64,000 nt of DNA, from the NCBI GenBank assembly GCA_002914805.1, contig JXTB01000248.1, positions 356,010-420,009 of the forward strand, written 5' to 3'. The notes beneath the pieces are model-generated. The model saw only the letters and a list, made by a program, of their open reading frames with translations, had not been told where the DNA came from and made no database searches. The position numbers and the translations under genes were made by a program. The stretch comes from Parasponia andersonii (lineage: Eukaryota > Streptophyta > Magnoliopsida > Rosales > Cannabaceae). This document shows, piece after piece, positions 34,149-46,119 of this stretch (position 1 is its first letter; each line of letters begins with the position of its first letter).

Positions 34149-37100
34149 ATGGTACTTAATCCCTTATCCATTTTACTCACACAAAACAAGCTGGACGGTG
34201 AAAACTATGTAGACTGGAAACATAACCTAGACATAGTGCTTACTGCTGATAAACATAAGTGGGTTTTCACCACTCTATGTCCTGCTCGGCCAACTGAGGA
34301 ATCCACCAACGATGAAAGAAACTTATATGATAAGTGGAAGTAATCTGATGAGATGTCTAAGTGCTATATACTTGGCTCAATGAGCAATATATTGCAACAA
34401 CAACATCGTGGGATAGATATTGCTGTTGACATTATGTTGAGTGTTGAGAAATGTTCGCTAATCTCGGTCGTCAAGCTAGAAATGAGGCTACAAGTGCATT
34501 TATGAATCTTAGTCAAAAGAAGGGTACTCCAGTTCGGGAACATATAATGAAAGTCATCGCATACCTCAATGAACTGGAAATCCTTGGAGCTGAAATTGAT
34601 TGTGACACCCAAATTGACATGGTTTTGAACACATTGTCAAACACTTTCAATCAATTTAAGATTGATCATGAGATTCGCCGGAAGGATTATACTCTTACTG
34701 GCATAATGAAAGATCTACAAATTACTGAGAATATTCTTAAGAAGAATAAGTCGAGGTCAGCTGAGGCTAATATAGCTCAAGCTAGTTCTTCCAAACCTAA
34801 GTCGAAAAGTAAAGGTAAGGGGAAGAAAAAGACTCTTATTTCTCTAGCTCCAAAGAAAAAGAACACTAAGAAGGATGCCAAACCAAAGGGAAAATGTTTC
34901 CACTGCGGTGAGGATGAACATTGGAAGAGGAACTGCAAAACTTACCTAGCCCTTAAAAAAGAAAAGGACAACGGCAAGGACAAACAAGGTAATGACAATT
35001 TGTTGTTCATTGAGGCTTGTCATGTGGTTGATTCTATCGATTGTTGGATCATAGATTCGGGAGCCACTGACTATGTTTGTATTACTTTGCAGGGGTTCAA
35101 GGAAACTAGGAAGTTCGCTAGTGAAGTATTCATGTTGCGATTGGGAGATGGCTCAATAGTTGAAGCTCGTGCAATGAGAGATGTTATTTTGAATTTCAAT
35201 GATTTTAGGTTTTTAGAAATAAAGAATTGTTATTATATTCCGATGTTCAAACGGAATTTGATTTATGTTTCTTGTTTAAAGAGACAAGGTTATTTTGTTC
35301 ATTTTGACAATAAAGTTTCTATTAGAAAGAATAAAAGTCTTATTTGCACTGGTACTCATAGGAGTAATCTTTTCTTTATTCAACCTAAAAGTATCTCATT
35401 GCACAATCTTGAAAATGTTTCTGAACATATAGAATCTAAATATAAGAAAGTGAAAGTAAGTACTAATGATGAAACTTATCTCTGGCATTTGAGACTCGGT
35501 CATATTAACCTAAACAGAATTCAAAGGTTTGTCAATGATGGACCTCTAAGTTCGTTAGAAGTCAAACCATTACTAACTTCTGAATCTTATCTGGAAGGTA
35601 AAATAACTAAAAGACCATTTACTGGAAAATGTCTTAGAGTTCAAGAATATCTTCAGTTAGTACATACTGATGTCTATGGGCCCTTGAATATTCAAGTACG
35701 AGGAGGATTTGAATACTTCATTACATTTACGGATGATTATTCTAGATTTGGTTATGTTTACCTAATGCAACGCAAATCGGATTCTTTTGAAAGTTTAGAG
35801 AATTCAAAGCGGAAACTGAAAAGTAGTTAGGCAAGAACATAAAAACCCTTCGATCTGATTGAGGTGGTGAATACCTCTCTAGAGAATTCTCTGAATTTCT
35901 CATAGACAATGGGATCCTATCCCAACTCATAGCACCTGGTACGCCTCAACTAAATGGTGTTGCTAAAAGAAGAAATAGGACACTTTTGGATATGGTTAGG
36001 TCAATGCTCAGTTATTCACAATTACCTGCATCTTTTTGGGATTATGCCTTAGAAGCTGCTATGTATATGATGAATAGAGTTTCTTCTAAGTCAGTACCTA
36101 AAACTCCATTTGAACTATGGAAATGACATAAACCTAGTTTGCGCCATATCCATATTTGGGGTTGTCCAGCATACATGTTGAAAGGGAAAATGACTAAGTT
36201 GGAATCACGATCTGAATTGTGTCTATTTGTAGGTTACCCAAAAGGAATAGATGGTATTATTTCTATAGTACTGAAGAAAAGAAAGTGTTTGTGAGTACAA
36301 ATGCTACTTTCATGGAAAAAAACTATATAAAAGATTTCAAGCCCAAAAGTAAGTTAGTTCTAGAAGAATTAACTGATGATGTTATCAACACATCTATAGA
36401 AGATAAGATAGAGAAAGTACGTAGAAAAAATAAATCACTTAAAAATCAACAAACATCGGATCCTCGTTGTAGTAGGAGAGTTGTGAGACAACCTGAAAGA
36501 TACTTGGGAATAGGAAAGTCTTGTGACCAAGAATCTGATCCTTACACTTACAATGAAACAATGGATGATGTTGATAAAGATCTCTGGCAAAAGGCAATGG
36601 AATCCGAAATAGAGTCCATATACTCTAATAAAGTCTGGGAACTTGTAGATCCACCTCAAGGGATAAAACCTATTGGGTATAAGTGGGTCTATAAGACAAA
36701 GAGAGGAATAGACGGAAAAGTGGAGACTTTCAAGATAAGGTTAGTTGCAATGGGTTATACACAGAAAAAAGGTATCGATTATGAAGAAACTTTCTCTCCT
36801 GTAGCTATGATCAAGTCTATTCGCATATTGTTATCCATCGCTGCATTTCTTGATTATGAGATATGACAAATGGACGTCAAGACTGCATTCCTGAATAGCA
36901 ATCTTGATGAACGTATCTATATGATACAACCAGAGGGATTCATTGAAAAGGGTCAAGAAAGAAAAGTTTGTGAACTTAAGAGATCTATTTATGGACTCAA
37001 GCAAGCATTTAGATCATGGAACATAAGATTTGATGAAGCAATTAAGTCTTATAGTTTTGAACGAAACATAGATGAACCTTGTGTCTATAAAAAGAATTCA

Positions 37101-38107
37101 GGATAACAAAATGATTTTTCTGGTACTATATGTTGATAATATTCTAATCATTGGGAATGATATTGGATCATTATCATCAGTGAAAGTCTGGTTAGCACAA
37201 CAGTTTGATATGAAAGACTTAGGTAAAGCTTGCTATGTTCTAGGAATAAAGATTCTACGAGATAGAAAGAACAAACGCATAGCTTTATCACAAGCTTCGA
37301 CAAAATACAGATAAGGTTTACAATGTATAATTCTAAGAAAGATTTAACACCATTTCGTAAAGGAATTATTCTGTCTAATGAGAATTCTCCTAAGACAGAA
37401 AAAGAGAAGGAACAAATGAGAAATATTCCTTATGCTTTGGCAGTGGGAAGTCTCATGTATGCCATACTTTGCACAAGACCAGATATTTGTTATGCTGTTG
37501 AGATTGTAAGTTGTTACCAATTTAATCTAAGACCTAAACATTGGGTGCAATCAAGCATATTCTAAAGTATCTTCGGAGAATTAGAAATCATATGCTTACA
37601 TATTCTGGAGAAGATCTAACCCCTGTTGGATATACTGATTTGGATTTTCAATCTGATAAAGACTCCAGAAGATCAACCTCTAGTTCAGTTTTTGCACTTG
37701 GTGGTGGAGCCATTATATGGGGGAATATCAAGCAATCTTATGTTGTAGATTTAACTATGAAGGCCGAATATGTGGCGGCTTTTGAAGCAGCTAAAGAGGC
37801 GGTCTGGCTTCGTAATTTTCTTTTGGATCTTGAGGTAGTAACTAGAGCACGGCAATCTATGACACTTTACTGTGATAACAATGGAGCAGTTGCTAACTCC
37901 AGAGAGCCCAGAAGCCACAAGAGGGGAAAACACATAGAGAGGAAATATTATGTACTCAGAGAAATTGTTCAAAGAGGAAACGTGATAGTGAGTAAGATAG
38001 CATCTGCAGAGAACCTTGCTGATCCTTTTACCAAATCTTTGGTTACCAAAGTATTTGAGGACCACCTAGAAGGAATGAGACTATATGATATGTCACATCT
38101 ACTTTAA
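34149..38107 (+). pseudogene. gag-pol of the inner copia element, broken
   Basis: Start chosen at 34149 (MVLNPLSILLTQNKLDGENY), a typical copia gag opening. Zinc knuckle CFHCGEDEHWKRNC lies near 34893; the protease motif WIIDSGATDYVC near 35045. Integrase: WHLRLGHI near 35485, VHTDVYGPL, then TFTDDYSRFGYVYL. Reverse transcriptase: VWELVDPPQGIKPIGYKWVY, DVKTAFLNSNLDERIYM, and LYVDNILIIG near 37125, where the catalytic YVDD is YVDN. RNase H: GYTDLDFQSD, CDNNGAVANS, ending at 38107. Breaks: stop at 34341, shift near 34450, stop at 35828 and further shifts, stop at about 36864, shift near 37100, stop at 37312, shift near 37540. Not able to encode a full polyprotein. Confidence 0.9.
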
Positions 38108-38108
38108 A

Positions 38109-38123
38109 GGCCAAGTGGGAGAT
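38109..38123 (+). other. Polypurine tract of the inner copia element
   Basis: ggccaagtgggagat immediately before the 3' LTR, the standard form in plant copia elements. Confidence 0.85.
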
Positions 38124-39773
38124 TGTTGGAATAATGTCCTATAAAGTAATTTATTATTTTGACATTATAAACAATATTTATTGGATTATTTAGTATCTAT
38201 TTATTATTAATAAATTCCATGTTATGAATTTCTATTTCATTTATATCCCATTGATATACATGTGATGTATATGTCTATCTTATGCAAACATCTAAAAGAT
38301 TCCAAGACATGAAATGAGTAATAAAGAATTATTCGTGTGATGAGTTCATATGTGGGAGACATTATATTCTTTATTTCATTATGTCTAAATTAAATTGTTC
38401 GCATTCTGCATATTGAAGATGAAATACTTTACTATATCATAGAATGTAGTTTTGTCTATTTAATTAATGAAGTCTCTAATTATCGAAATGAGTCTTCGGA
38501 TAGAAATACTAGTATGTTATAAGAAAGTTATAACAGGATCGAGCAAGACCTAGTTAATTAGAATTTGAGGTTGAGTGTCGTAACTCAAATTTCTAATTTT
38601 ACTAATCTATCACTATTGTAGAAAACCTTAATCCTAGTGATTAACGAACTTACTTTCATGTGTTTTATCTTTTTGAGTTACTAAAGGACTAGTTCCGATT
38701 TATAGTTCGAACTCCGGTATCTTGGAAGATAAGGTATATGAAATTCGTAGAACATTTTTCATGATGGACACCATGCATATGATGTCACTTTGAGTTTTTT
38801 CAAGTACTTGGATAATATAAACTAAGGCCCCGGTATTCACTATGTGAATTTGACTGTGTTGGTATAAGCAGATACAAACACTATAGTCAACTATTATCCA
38901 TTAGATGAAAAATGGCAACTCAGAGGTAAATATGTACTAGAGGGGTAATATAGTAATTTCACCATACTAGTGCGACATTGCATTGGGGGTATGTCTACAG
39001 GTATAGTATATGCTAAATGGATCAAGCTAATTAATTGTTAATGAGTTTCACAGAAAAATAAATGACATTTAGTCCAAGAGTTCAATATTTGGCCTATAGT
39101 GGTGTGCCCCAATATTAATGGACAGGGTCTAATCATAATTAAGAGTTAATTATGATATTGGGTATATGGTCTATTGGAGCTTGGGCTTTATAGATCTATC
39201 CGGTCTTCTGTCTAGCTCAAATTAAAGCCCAATAATTATTTGATGATCAGATGAGCCCAACAAGCCTAATAAGCCCATTAGGGTTTACTAATCTCTCTAT
39301 AGTTAAGAGAAAAGTTCTCTAGCATATATATACAAGTGTTACACGTGAAACACTCCCACAGGGAGAGTGTGTCACATGCATAACAGAGAGAGAGAGCAGA
39401 GAAAATCGGCCACCACTAAGGATTCACTGTCCTTGGTGTTTTAGCCATCCCGGAGAAATCGGTTCGAGGAGATTGTCTTCTTGTTCATCTGCAGATCTCT
39501 TTGTTGGGAATCGAGAAGGTAACCACCCATCGGATCAATCAAATGGCTTTCGAGTATAGACAGGAAGATGAGAAGATTATGAAGCAAATCCGAGTATTGT
39601 TCTTGTCTAGATTAAGAGTTAATTTATGTTAGATCACGATCCGAAACGTTTTGTAAAAGAAAAATTTTAAACGACCAATTCCGCTACATTTCTTGATTTT
39701 ACAAAACTATGGTGTTCTTTAAAATGATTTTATGAAAATATTTTCCGGAAATTTATTCTAGCTAATACCAGCA
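38124..39773 (+). repeat. 3' LTR of the inner copia element
   Basis: 1650 bp, begins TGTTGGAATAATG, ends ...accagca; followed by the target repeat AATAC. Confidence 0.92.
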
Positions 39774-39778
39774 AATAC

Positions 39779-42390
39779 CTCCTTGTAATCAATTCCCTCC
39801 AACTAAGCATAGCTTTTCGCTACCAATCTTGCCTTAAAGTGAATATTATTCTTATCGGGAAACCATTATTTCTTTGTATATACCCATTTGCACCCAATTG
39901 CCTTCTTATGCTTCAGTAGTTGAGCTAGCACCCAAGATTCATTCTTCCGAAGTGACTGTATTTCTTCCTTCACTACTTTCTCCCACTATTTAGTCTCTGA
40001 ACTTTTGACTGCATCTTTGTATGTGGAAGGAATATCATCATCTACAATGGGAAGTGCATAGGCCACCATATCGATAAATCGAGCAGGTTTACGAATTTCA
40101 CGTCTTGGCCTATTATGTGCAATTGATTCTTGCTGCTGTTGAGGCTCTAAGGTTGGAACCTCTTCGTCATCTTCACTATCTTCCTCTGCCAATGGAGTGT
40201 CACCACTATTTTCAACAACATTAGCTAGTACTATTATTATTACTTTCTCAAACTCCATTTGTTGTCTACTAGGTTCCATCTGCTGTGGAATACTAATAGT
40301 CTTCTTTTAGTCTTCTGTAACTTTCTTCAACATGGCAGACTTATCAAAAGTAGCATCCCTATTAAATAAAATCTTCCTCGAGCTTAGACACCAAAGGTGA
40401 TATCCCTTTATACCTGAGTTGATACCCATAAATAATACTTTTTTGGCTCTTAGATCCAACTTGGATTCTTTCCAATGATAATAGGCAGTGGAACCAAATA
40501 CATGTAAAGAATTGTAATCAGTAGTAGATTTTATAGACCATACCTCAAGAAGGGTTTTGCCTCCAATTGTAGTCGATGGTAAATGATTAACGAAATGATA
40601 TGCATACATAATTGCCTTAGCCCAAAAAGCTTTGCCCAATCCAGCATTGGATAACATACACTGAACCTTCTCTAGTAAAGTCTGATTCATGCGTTCTGCC
40701 ACCCCATTTTGCTGTGGTATTTTTCGGACTATAAAGTGATGCACAATACCTTCAGACTGGCAAACTCCCAAAAATGGATCACTCCTATATGCTCCACTGT
40801 TGTCTGATCGAAGTCGTTTGATCTTTCTGCCCATCTGAGTCTCAATCATCTTTTCCTATTTAAGGAAAACTTCAAGTACGTCATCCTTAGTCTTCATTGC
40901 ATACACCCAAACTCTTCTGGGAAAGTCGTCAACAAAAGTAACAAAATAATGCATACCTCCCAAAGAAGTTGTCTTAGTAGGTCTCCACACATCAGAATGA
41001 ACATAATCTAGAATACTTTTAGTATTGTGAATTACTGTACTGAACTTCGCTCTTGTCTATTTTCCCAGAACATAATATTTATAAAAGTCTAACTTGCAGG
41101 TCTTCGCTCCTTTTAGTAAGTCTTGCATCACTAAAATAAAGAAAGCTTTTTCCCTTACATGTCCCAAATACATATGTCATAGTCTGGTAATTTCTGGAGC
41201 TTCATCATCCTCAGAAACTATAGCAACTGATCCAATAATTGTACTATCATTATAGTAATACAAGTGATTTCTCCTTGTACCTTTCATTACCACCATAGAG
41301 TCTAAGGTGACTTTTAAAATTCCATTTCGTATAGACATAATGATGCCCTTAGATTCTGAAGCTCCCAAAGAGATGAGATTCTTTTTCAATTTCAGTACAT
41401 ATCAAACATCTATCAGAATTCTAATCGATCCATCATGATTTTTTAATCAAATTAAGCCTACCCCAACTATTTTATACGATTCATCATTATCCATGTAAAA
41501 AACTCCGCCATTTAACGCTTCAAAGTTGAAGAACTACTTTTTGTGAGGACACATATGGTAAGTGCAACCCGAATCTAAAATCCATTCATCACTTTATGAG
41601 GTCAAAGATTGACTAACTAGAGCAAAATCTAACTCATCATCTTCGACTTCAGCTATATATGCATCACAAGTAGTCTTGCCCATACCTTTATTCTATACTT
41701 TCGAACAATCTTTCTTCTAATGCCCTTTTTTATGACAAAAGGTATATTCATCCTTACTAGGTCTTCCCTTCGAATGAGATCTACCTCTTTTCTCTTACTT
41801 ATGACTTTGACTACGTCCCTTTGCTGTAAGCGCTTATGCTAAAATATCCTTATTCTCCTTCTAATCTTTTATTCGAATCTCATGACTGTACAATGCAGCA
41901 CTCACTTCATCGAAGGATAATTTTTTCTTCCCATGAAGCAACATAATACAGAAATGATCTAACTTATCAAAAAAGAACCCAATCAACAACATTGCTTTAT
42001 CCTTATCTTTGAAGGTTTCATCCAAATTCAACAAATCTGCTATCACCTAATTGAAAGTATTAATGTGGTTACCAATATTCGTACCAGGCTTCAACTAGAG
42101 GTGGAAAAGTCTCTTCTTCAAGTATAACCGGTTCTCATTGGTTTTCTTCATGTACTTGTTCTCGAGTGCCTTTCACAACTTATTTGACAATTAATCCTCT
42201 CCTATTCTTTATCATCTATTTTTTCTGGTTTCGTCTCTTTAAGAACAATATCCTGATCTTGTTAACATAAACCATCTAATACCTTGCACTGGCACAAGCC
42301 GAAATTATTTCGGCCATCAAATTTCTCTACATCGATTTTTGTACTAGTCACAGTCTTCGTCTTTGCCGGCATTGACGAAGATTATGACAT
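39779..42390 (-). pseudogene. Outer copia gag-pol, N-terminal part (gag, protease, integrase, start of RT)
   Basis: Reads from about 42390 on the minus strand. The gag opening includes KIDVEKFDGR near 42335, the gag body is near 41861-42046, and a degenerate knuckle (FCHKKGH, KKDC) lies near 41715-41750. The integrase C-terminal half is clear at 40307-40849 (LRSDNSGAY, QQNGVAERMNQTLLEKVQCM, AFWAKAIMYAYHFVNHLPS). The acidic linker at 39986-40279 leads into a broken RT start (GCKWVYTKK). Stops and frameshifts separate these pieces. The RT continues at 30064 beyond the inner element. Confidence 0.85.
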
Positions 42391-42455
42391 TTCTGCTAAT
42401 ATTTCAAATGGCTACTAAACAAAGCCTAGAGTGAACTTGCTGTTCTAATACCACT

Positions 42456-42918
42456 TGTTGTGCAGCAGAAGCACAACTACTCTAAAATGCTTATATTTGA
42501 TACTAAGACAATATTAAATATAAACTACTAACTAACTACTAAAATTAACAAAAGTAAAAAATATGCAGAAAATACTAAATGTAAAAATAAAGGAGAATAC
42601 AAAATTTAGCTAGGTTTGGTAAATTATCTACATTTTCGGGGCATTGTTGACTACTTCACTAACTTCAAATAAGAGGAAATACAAATCTAGGCTATAATGC
42701 AAAAATCCTGAAATAAATAGAAAAAATGGATAAAAACAATACTAGAGAGGTTTTTAGGAATAAAGGTCTTCATCAATAGGGAACTAATTTTAGGATGATT
42801 AAAATTAATTATAGAAGGCTTTATTTATAGCTAACAGTAGACCTCTAAATATTTATACATAAATAATGTGGGACAACGCATAAAACAATTACAAAAACTA
42901 ATAAGACAAATTTTAACA
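42456..42918 (-). repeat. 5' LTR of the outer copia element
   Basis: 463 bp, on the plus strand TGTTGTGCAG...TTAACA, followed by the target repeat GGTGT. In element sense it is followed by the primer site. Confidence 0.9.
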
Positions 42919-45900
42919 GGTGTATCTATACTTTGTTTGCTCACGATACTCATATTTGTCAGTTTTTATATGAGCGGTGCACTCTTTATAGCTAGAGACA
43001 TTGGCGATACTTTCCAAGTTTTGTATATTATCCTAATGATGAAAAAATAAATACTTGATAAGAATTAATTATAACTGTAGACATAATTGTGATATGATAA
43101 TATTAAATACCTCCGTAGTGTTTTTCATCAAATCTATTGTTGTGTAGTGCAAGATCTTTTCTGTAATATTTCTGAATATTGTAGCAGGTACCATGCTAGA
43201 AGGATCCTTACACTAAACCTGAATAAAACACTTATAATAGTAGAATAAAAAGCAAACTCAATTTTATCTTACAATTCAATAACACTTCTAAAAATTATAG
43301 AAATATCAATTTATATAATGATCTACTAATCTAGACGAGACATCTGATTTGGTGTATTATATTGATATTGGTCGTCAAAAACAAAAAAGTTACAATGTGA
43401 ATACCTTGGCATTGCTTTGACATTTTCTGAATTGCAGTGGTCACATTTGAATAACTCATTGAAGTCGGCATCTATGGTTTTGTTGCACTTTTAACAAGCC
43501 ATATACCAAAAATTTTGGTCTAAGTTGTCCACAGAAATATTAGCTTTTATCCAAAATTTTTTAATAGGAGAAAATAATTAGTTCTCATTAATATGTTTAA
43601 ATTAGATATGTCACGAATTAGTTAATTATAGAAATAAACTTTGGTGTTCACCTTTCCACAAGATCTTTTACAATATTGATTGGTGTGATGCTTTCTTCAT
43701 ATGTATTACGTGTTGTCCCAAGAATAGTTAACTCAAGAGGAGGTGAATTGGATTTGTAAGACTTTTATCAACTTTTTGAATTAAGCAACAAGATTGAACA
43801 AATAATGAATGGAGTAAGTAAAAATAGCAAATAAATAAGCACAATATCAAAGTAAATAAATTAAAGAGATAGAGATAGAGAGATTGCAAACACTATTTTT
43901 ACGAGATTCGACAAACACGACAATTTACCTACGTCCCCAGCTCTCTATAATTTGCTTAGAGTTTTCCATTATCGGATTAAGATTATGGGCTTGACCGACC
44001 CCTGGAATAACTGGAGTAATTTTTTCTTAGGTATTCCCACGCCTTTACAATAGTCTTGAATCCGGCTATATTACACCTAACCACGGATTGTTTAGAATCC
44101 GGTATCAACCTCATCTATACCGGGTTTATGATTCTGGTGTTAACCTCACCTCTCAATAATGTTTTTATGAAAATACAAGTGAACAATTACTCAAAGAATC
44201 ACCTCTCAAAGAAATAATACAAGAGAAGCTTAGCTGATTTGTGAACAATGTACAAATGATATTTTAAGAATGACTTAAATAAATTTGAAAGTTATAGTTG
44301 AGTAAAAGAGAGCTTTTGCACTTAGAAACTGATTGGGTATCAATATAAGTTCATATTCTCCTTTTTTTAGTCATAAACTTGACTCTATTTAAAGGCATCT
44401 TCAAAAAATAGCTGTTTTTGACCATTGGAAACTTGTTGCCAAAATTTTGGCCGACCAGAAATGATTTTGGTCAACCAAAAAACTAGTTCTGGAGTCTGAT
44501 ACGCCAGTTCAGCTCCAACGGTCATTTTTGCCTTTATTTTGGTCGACCAAACCTGGTCGACTAAAATTAGTCAGAAACCAATTTTTGGTTTCTTTGAACT
44601 AATTTGGTCGTTATTAAAATTTTCTTTTTCAAATTATTTTTAACATTAAAAAAAAATTACTTTTGAGAATATTTAGGCTAGATTAGAAATGATATATATT
44701 TTCAAACAATCAATGGATTTAAAATTTAGCTAATTTTTTGAAAATTTGTTTGAAAAATCATTTGAAAGATTTTTAAGCCATATCAAAGAGAATATTTTGT
44801 GCAATGTAATAAATTAGGTACAAGACTATTAAATAAATTTTAACTTATTTAGACTTGGTCTTGAATCTTGATTTTTCACTTTCGTCTTCAACCTTCGAGA
44901 TGATGTGTTATTTCTTGAGGGCTTCATTTCCTGAGTTTTATCAATTTCTTTTTTCAACTTCATAACTACAAATTCAAGCCAGTTATTAGTAACTAAATCA
45001 CATGTTTGTTATTATCAAAATAAGACAAGATTGAAAACCACATAGGTCAACATTACAATCTTTGAAGAAGATGGAAGATAAGTTCTTTCAGTAAGGCATA
45101 TTTGTAACTATTTTTCCTTTTCATCAGACCTGTAAATAAAAAATACGATTTTTACTTGAAAATGAAGCTATGTGAAGGTTGAAATTATGTAATTATCAAT
45201 TTTAAAAACAAGAGAGTTACAAAGCACGCAATGTAATAGCTTCAGATAGATCAAGGCCAATCAGAAGATGACTCGAAGCTCTTATACATAAAGATGTGTC
45301 TACAAAAATATAGAATAATGTGATTAATTATAATTAAAATGTGCAAAAAATGATTGAATTCTATTTGTTACTTACTATGATATGAAACAACTCTTAGACA
45401 CTTTGCTGCTAATATAGGTCTACTTCGAATTTTAGTTGCAATCTTAGCACATTCTTCCTCAAATAGTGCATCCCACACAGTCAAATAATATTTAGACCTT
45501 TCTGGAGATGAGTATAGATAAAGCAATATAAATATAATGCTTAATAGAAAATAAAAAATGTGTACAAATATATTAGCATAGATGTTTTGTCTATGAATAA
45601 TAATGAATTCAGATTTTTTTGGTTGACTAAATTTTACAAGAAATCAATATAGAAAGGAATATTTGGAAATGGTACTTACTCTTCATTTATAAGAGTAATT
45701 TCTTGAATGCAACTTGTACCAAATGAGGTCGATATATATTTTGGTAGTTGAATATCGACTGCTAATGCAAGTATGTCTACGTAAACATAATATATTTATT
45801 AATAGTATATTATCTTTGAAGGCATAATTAAGAGTTTATTATTATGGATTTCTTACTGACTTCAGTTGTACGAAGTTTCTATTGGTCTAAAGCACTAAAA

Positions 45901-46119
45901 GGAACAAAAGCAAAGTGAAGTGGATCTTGTGCGTAATTTATTGCTTCCTCCATTGCAACTTCATGAACTTCTGTTTTAGCGGTAATAGTCCACAATTCAA
46001 TGTATAAGTAGAATACGAGTGACAATAGCCTTTGAGATATTGTAAGTCTTGAATGCAGTTAAGGTGTTCTCGAGACGCTCTATATCATCGTCAAAAATCG
46101 TAGCTTGTACTCTTGTTCC
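42919..46119 (-). pseudogene. Replication protein A large-subunit-like (RPA1) pseudogene
   Basis: RPA1 proteins bind single-stranded DNA through OB folds; plants carry many RPA1-like copies. Exons (minus): 45857-46119, 45680-45776, 45376-45501, about 45220-45301, about 45053-45131 joined across an insertion to 43652-43710, 43405 to about 43550, 43111-43218, 42919-43032. Most introns have clear GT/AG ends. Motifs: GTRVQATIFDDDIERLENTL (first OB fold), SFGTSCIQEITLINE, YYLTVWDALFEEEC, then FWYMAC and a CxxC...CxxC zinc ribbon (FKCDHCN), as in the RPA1 C-terminal domain. Breaks: frameshift near 45990, stop at 45899, stop inside the zinc ribbon (43491-43493), and two transposon insertions in exons. 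The N-terminal exon was not found. Confidence 0.75.
43711..45052. mobile_element. Probable solo LTR inside the RPA-like pseudogene
   Basis: A 1342-bp segment with TGTTG...CAACA ends, flanked by TTACG (43706-43710) and TTACA (45053-45057), a 5-bp repeat with one mismatch. Its interior has wording typical of plant LTRs ('caagaggaggtgaattgga', 'acaatttacctacgtcc') and no coding domains. It separates two parts of what looks like one RPA-like exon. A non-coding LTR element such as a TRIM is an alternative. Confidence 0.6.

Larger units (their letters stand above)
30070..39773 (+). mobile_element. Inner Ty1/copia retrotransposon (9.7 kb), nested in the outer copia
   Basis: LTRs at 30070-31689 (1620 bp) and 38124-39773 (1650 bp), with a perfect 5-bp target duplication AATAC at 30065-30069 and 39774-39778. 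The first LTR begins TATTGG where the other has TGTTGG. A methionine-tRNA-type primer site lies at 31692 and a polypurine tract at 38109. The untranslated leader is unusually long (about 2.4 kb) and holds a GC-rich island. Gag-pol runs 34149-38107 with several breaks. LTRs differ by roughly 4-5% by eye plus a 39-bp length difference near 38185. It landed in the reverse-transcriptase region of the outer element, in the opposite orientation. Confidence 0.95.
28220..42918 (-). mobile_element. Outer Ty1/copia retrotransposon, interrupted by another copia element
   Basis: LTRs of 462-463 bp lie at 42456-42918 (5' in element sense) and 28220-28681 (3'), both with TG...CA ends. A perfect 5-bp target duplication GGTGT is at 28215-28219 and 42919-42923. 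In element sense a polypurine tract (aaggtggagat) precedes the 3' LTR, and a methionine-tRNA-type primer site (tggtattagaac) follows the 5' LTR. Removing the inner element (30070-39773 plus one AATAC) leaves about 4990 bp, a normal copia length. The LTRs differ at roughly 14% of sites by eye, so this is the older insertion. All coding parts carry stops. Confidence 0.93.
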
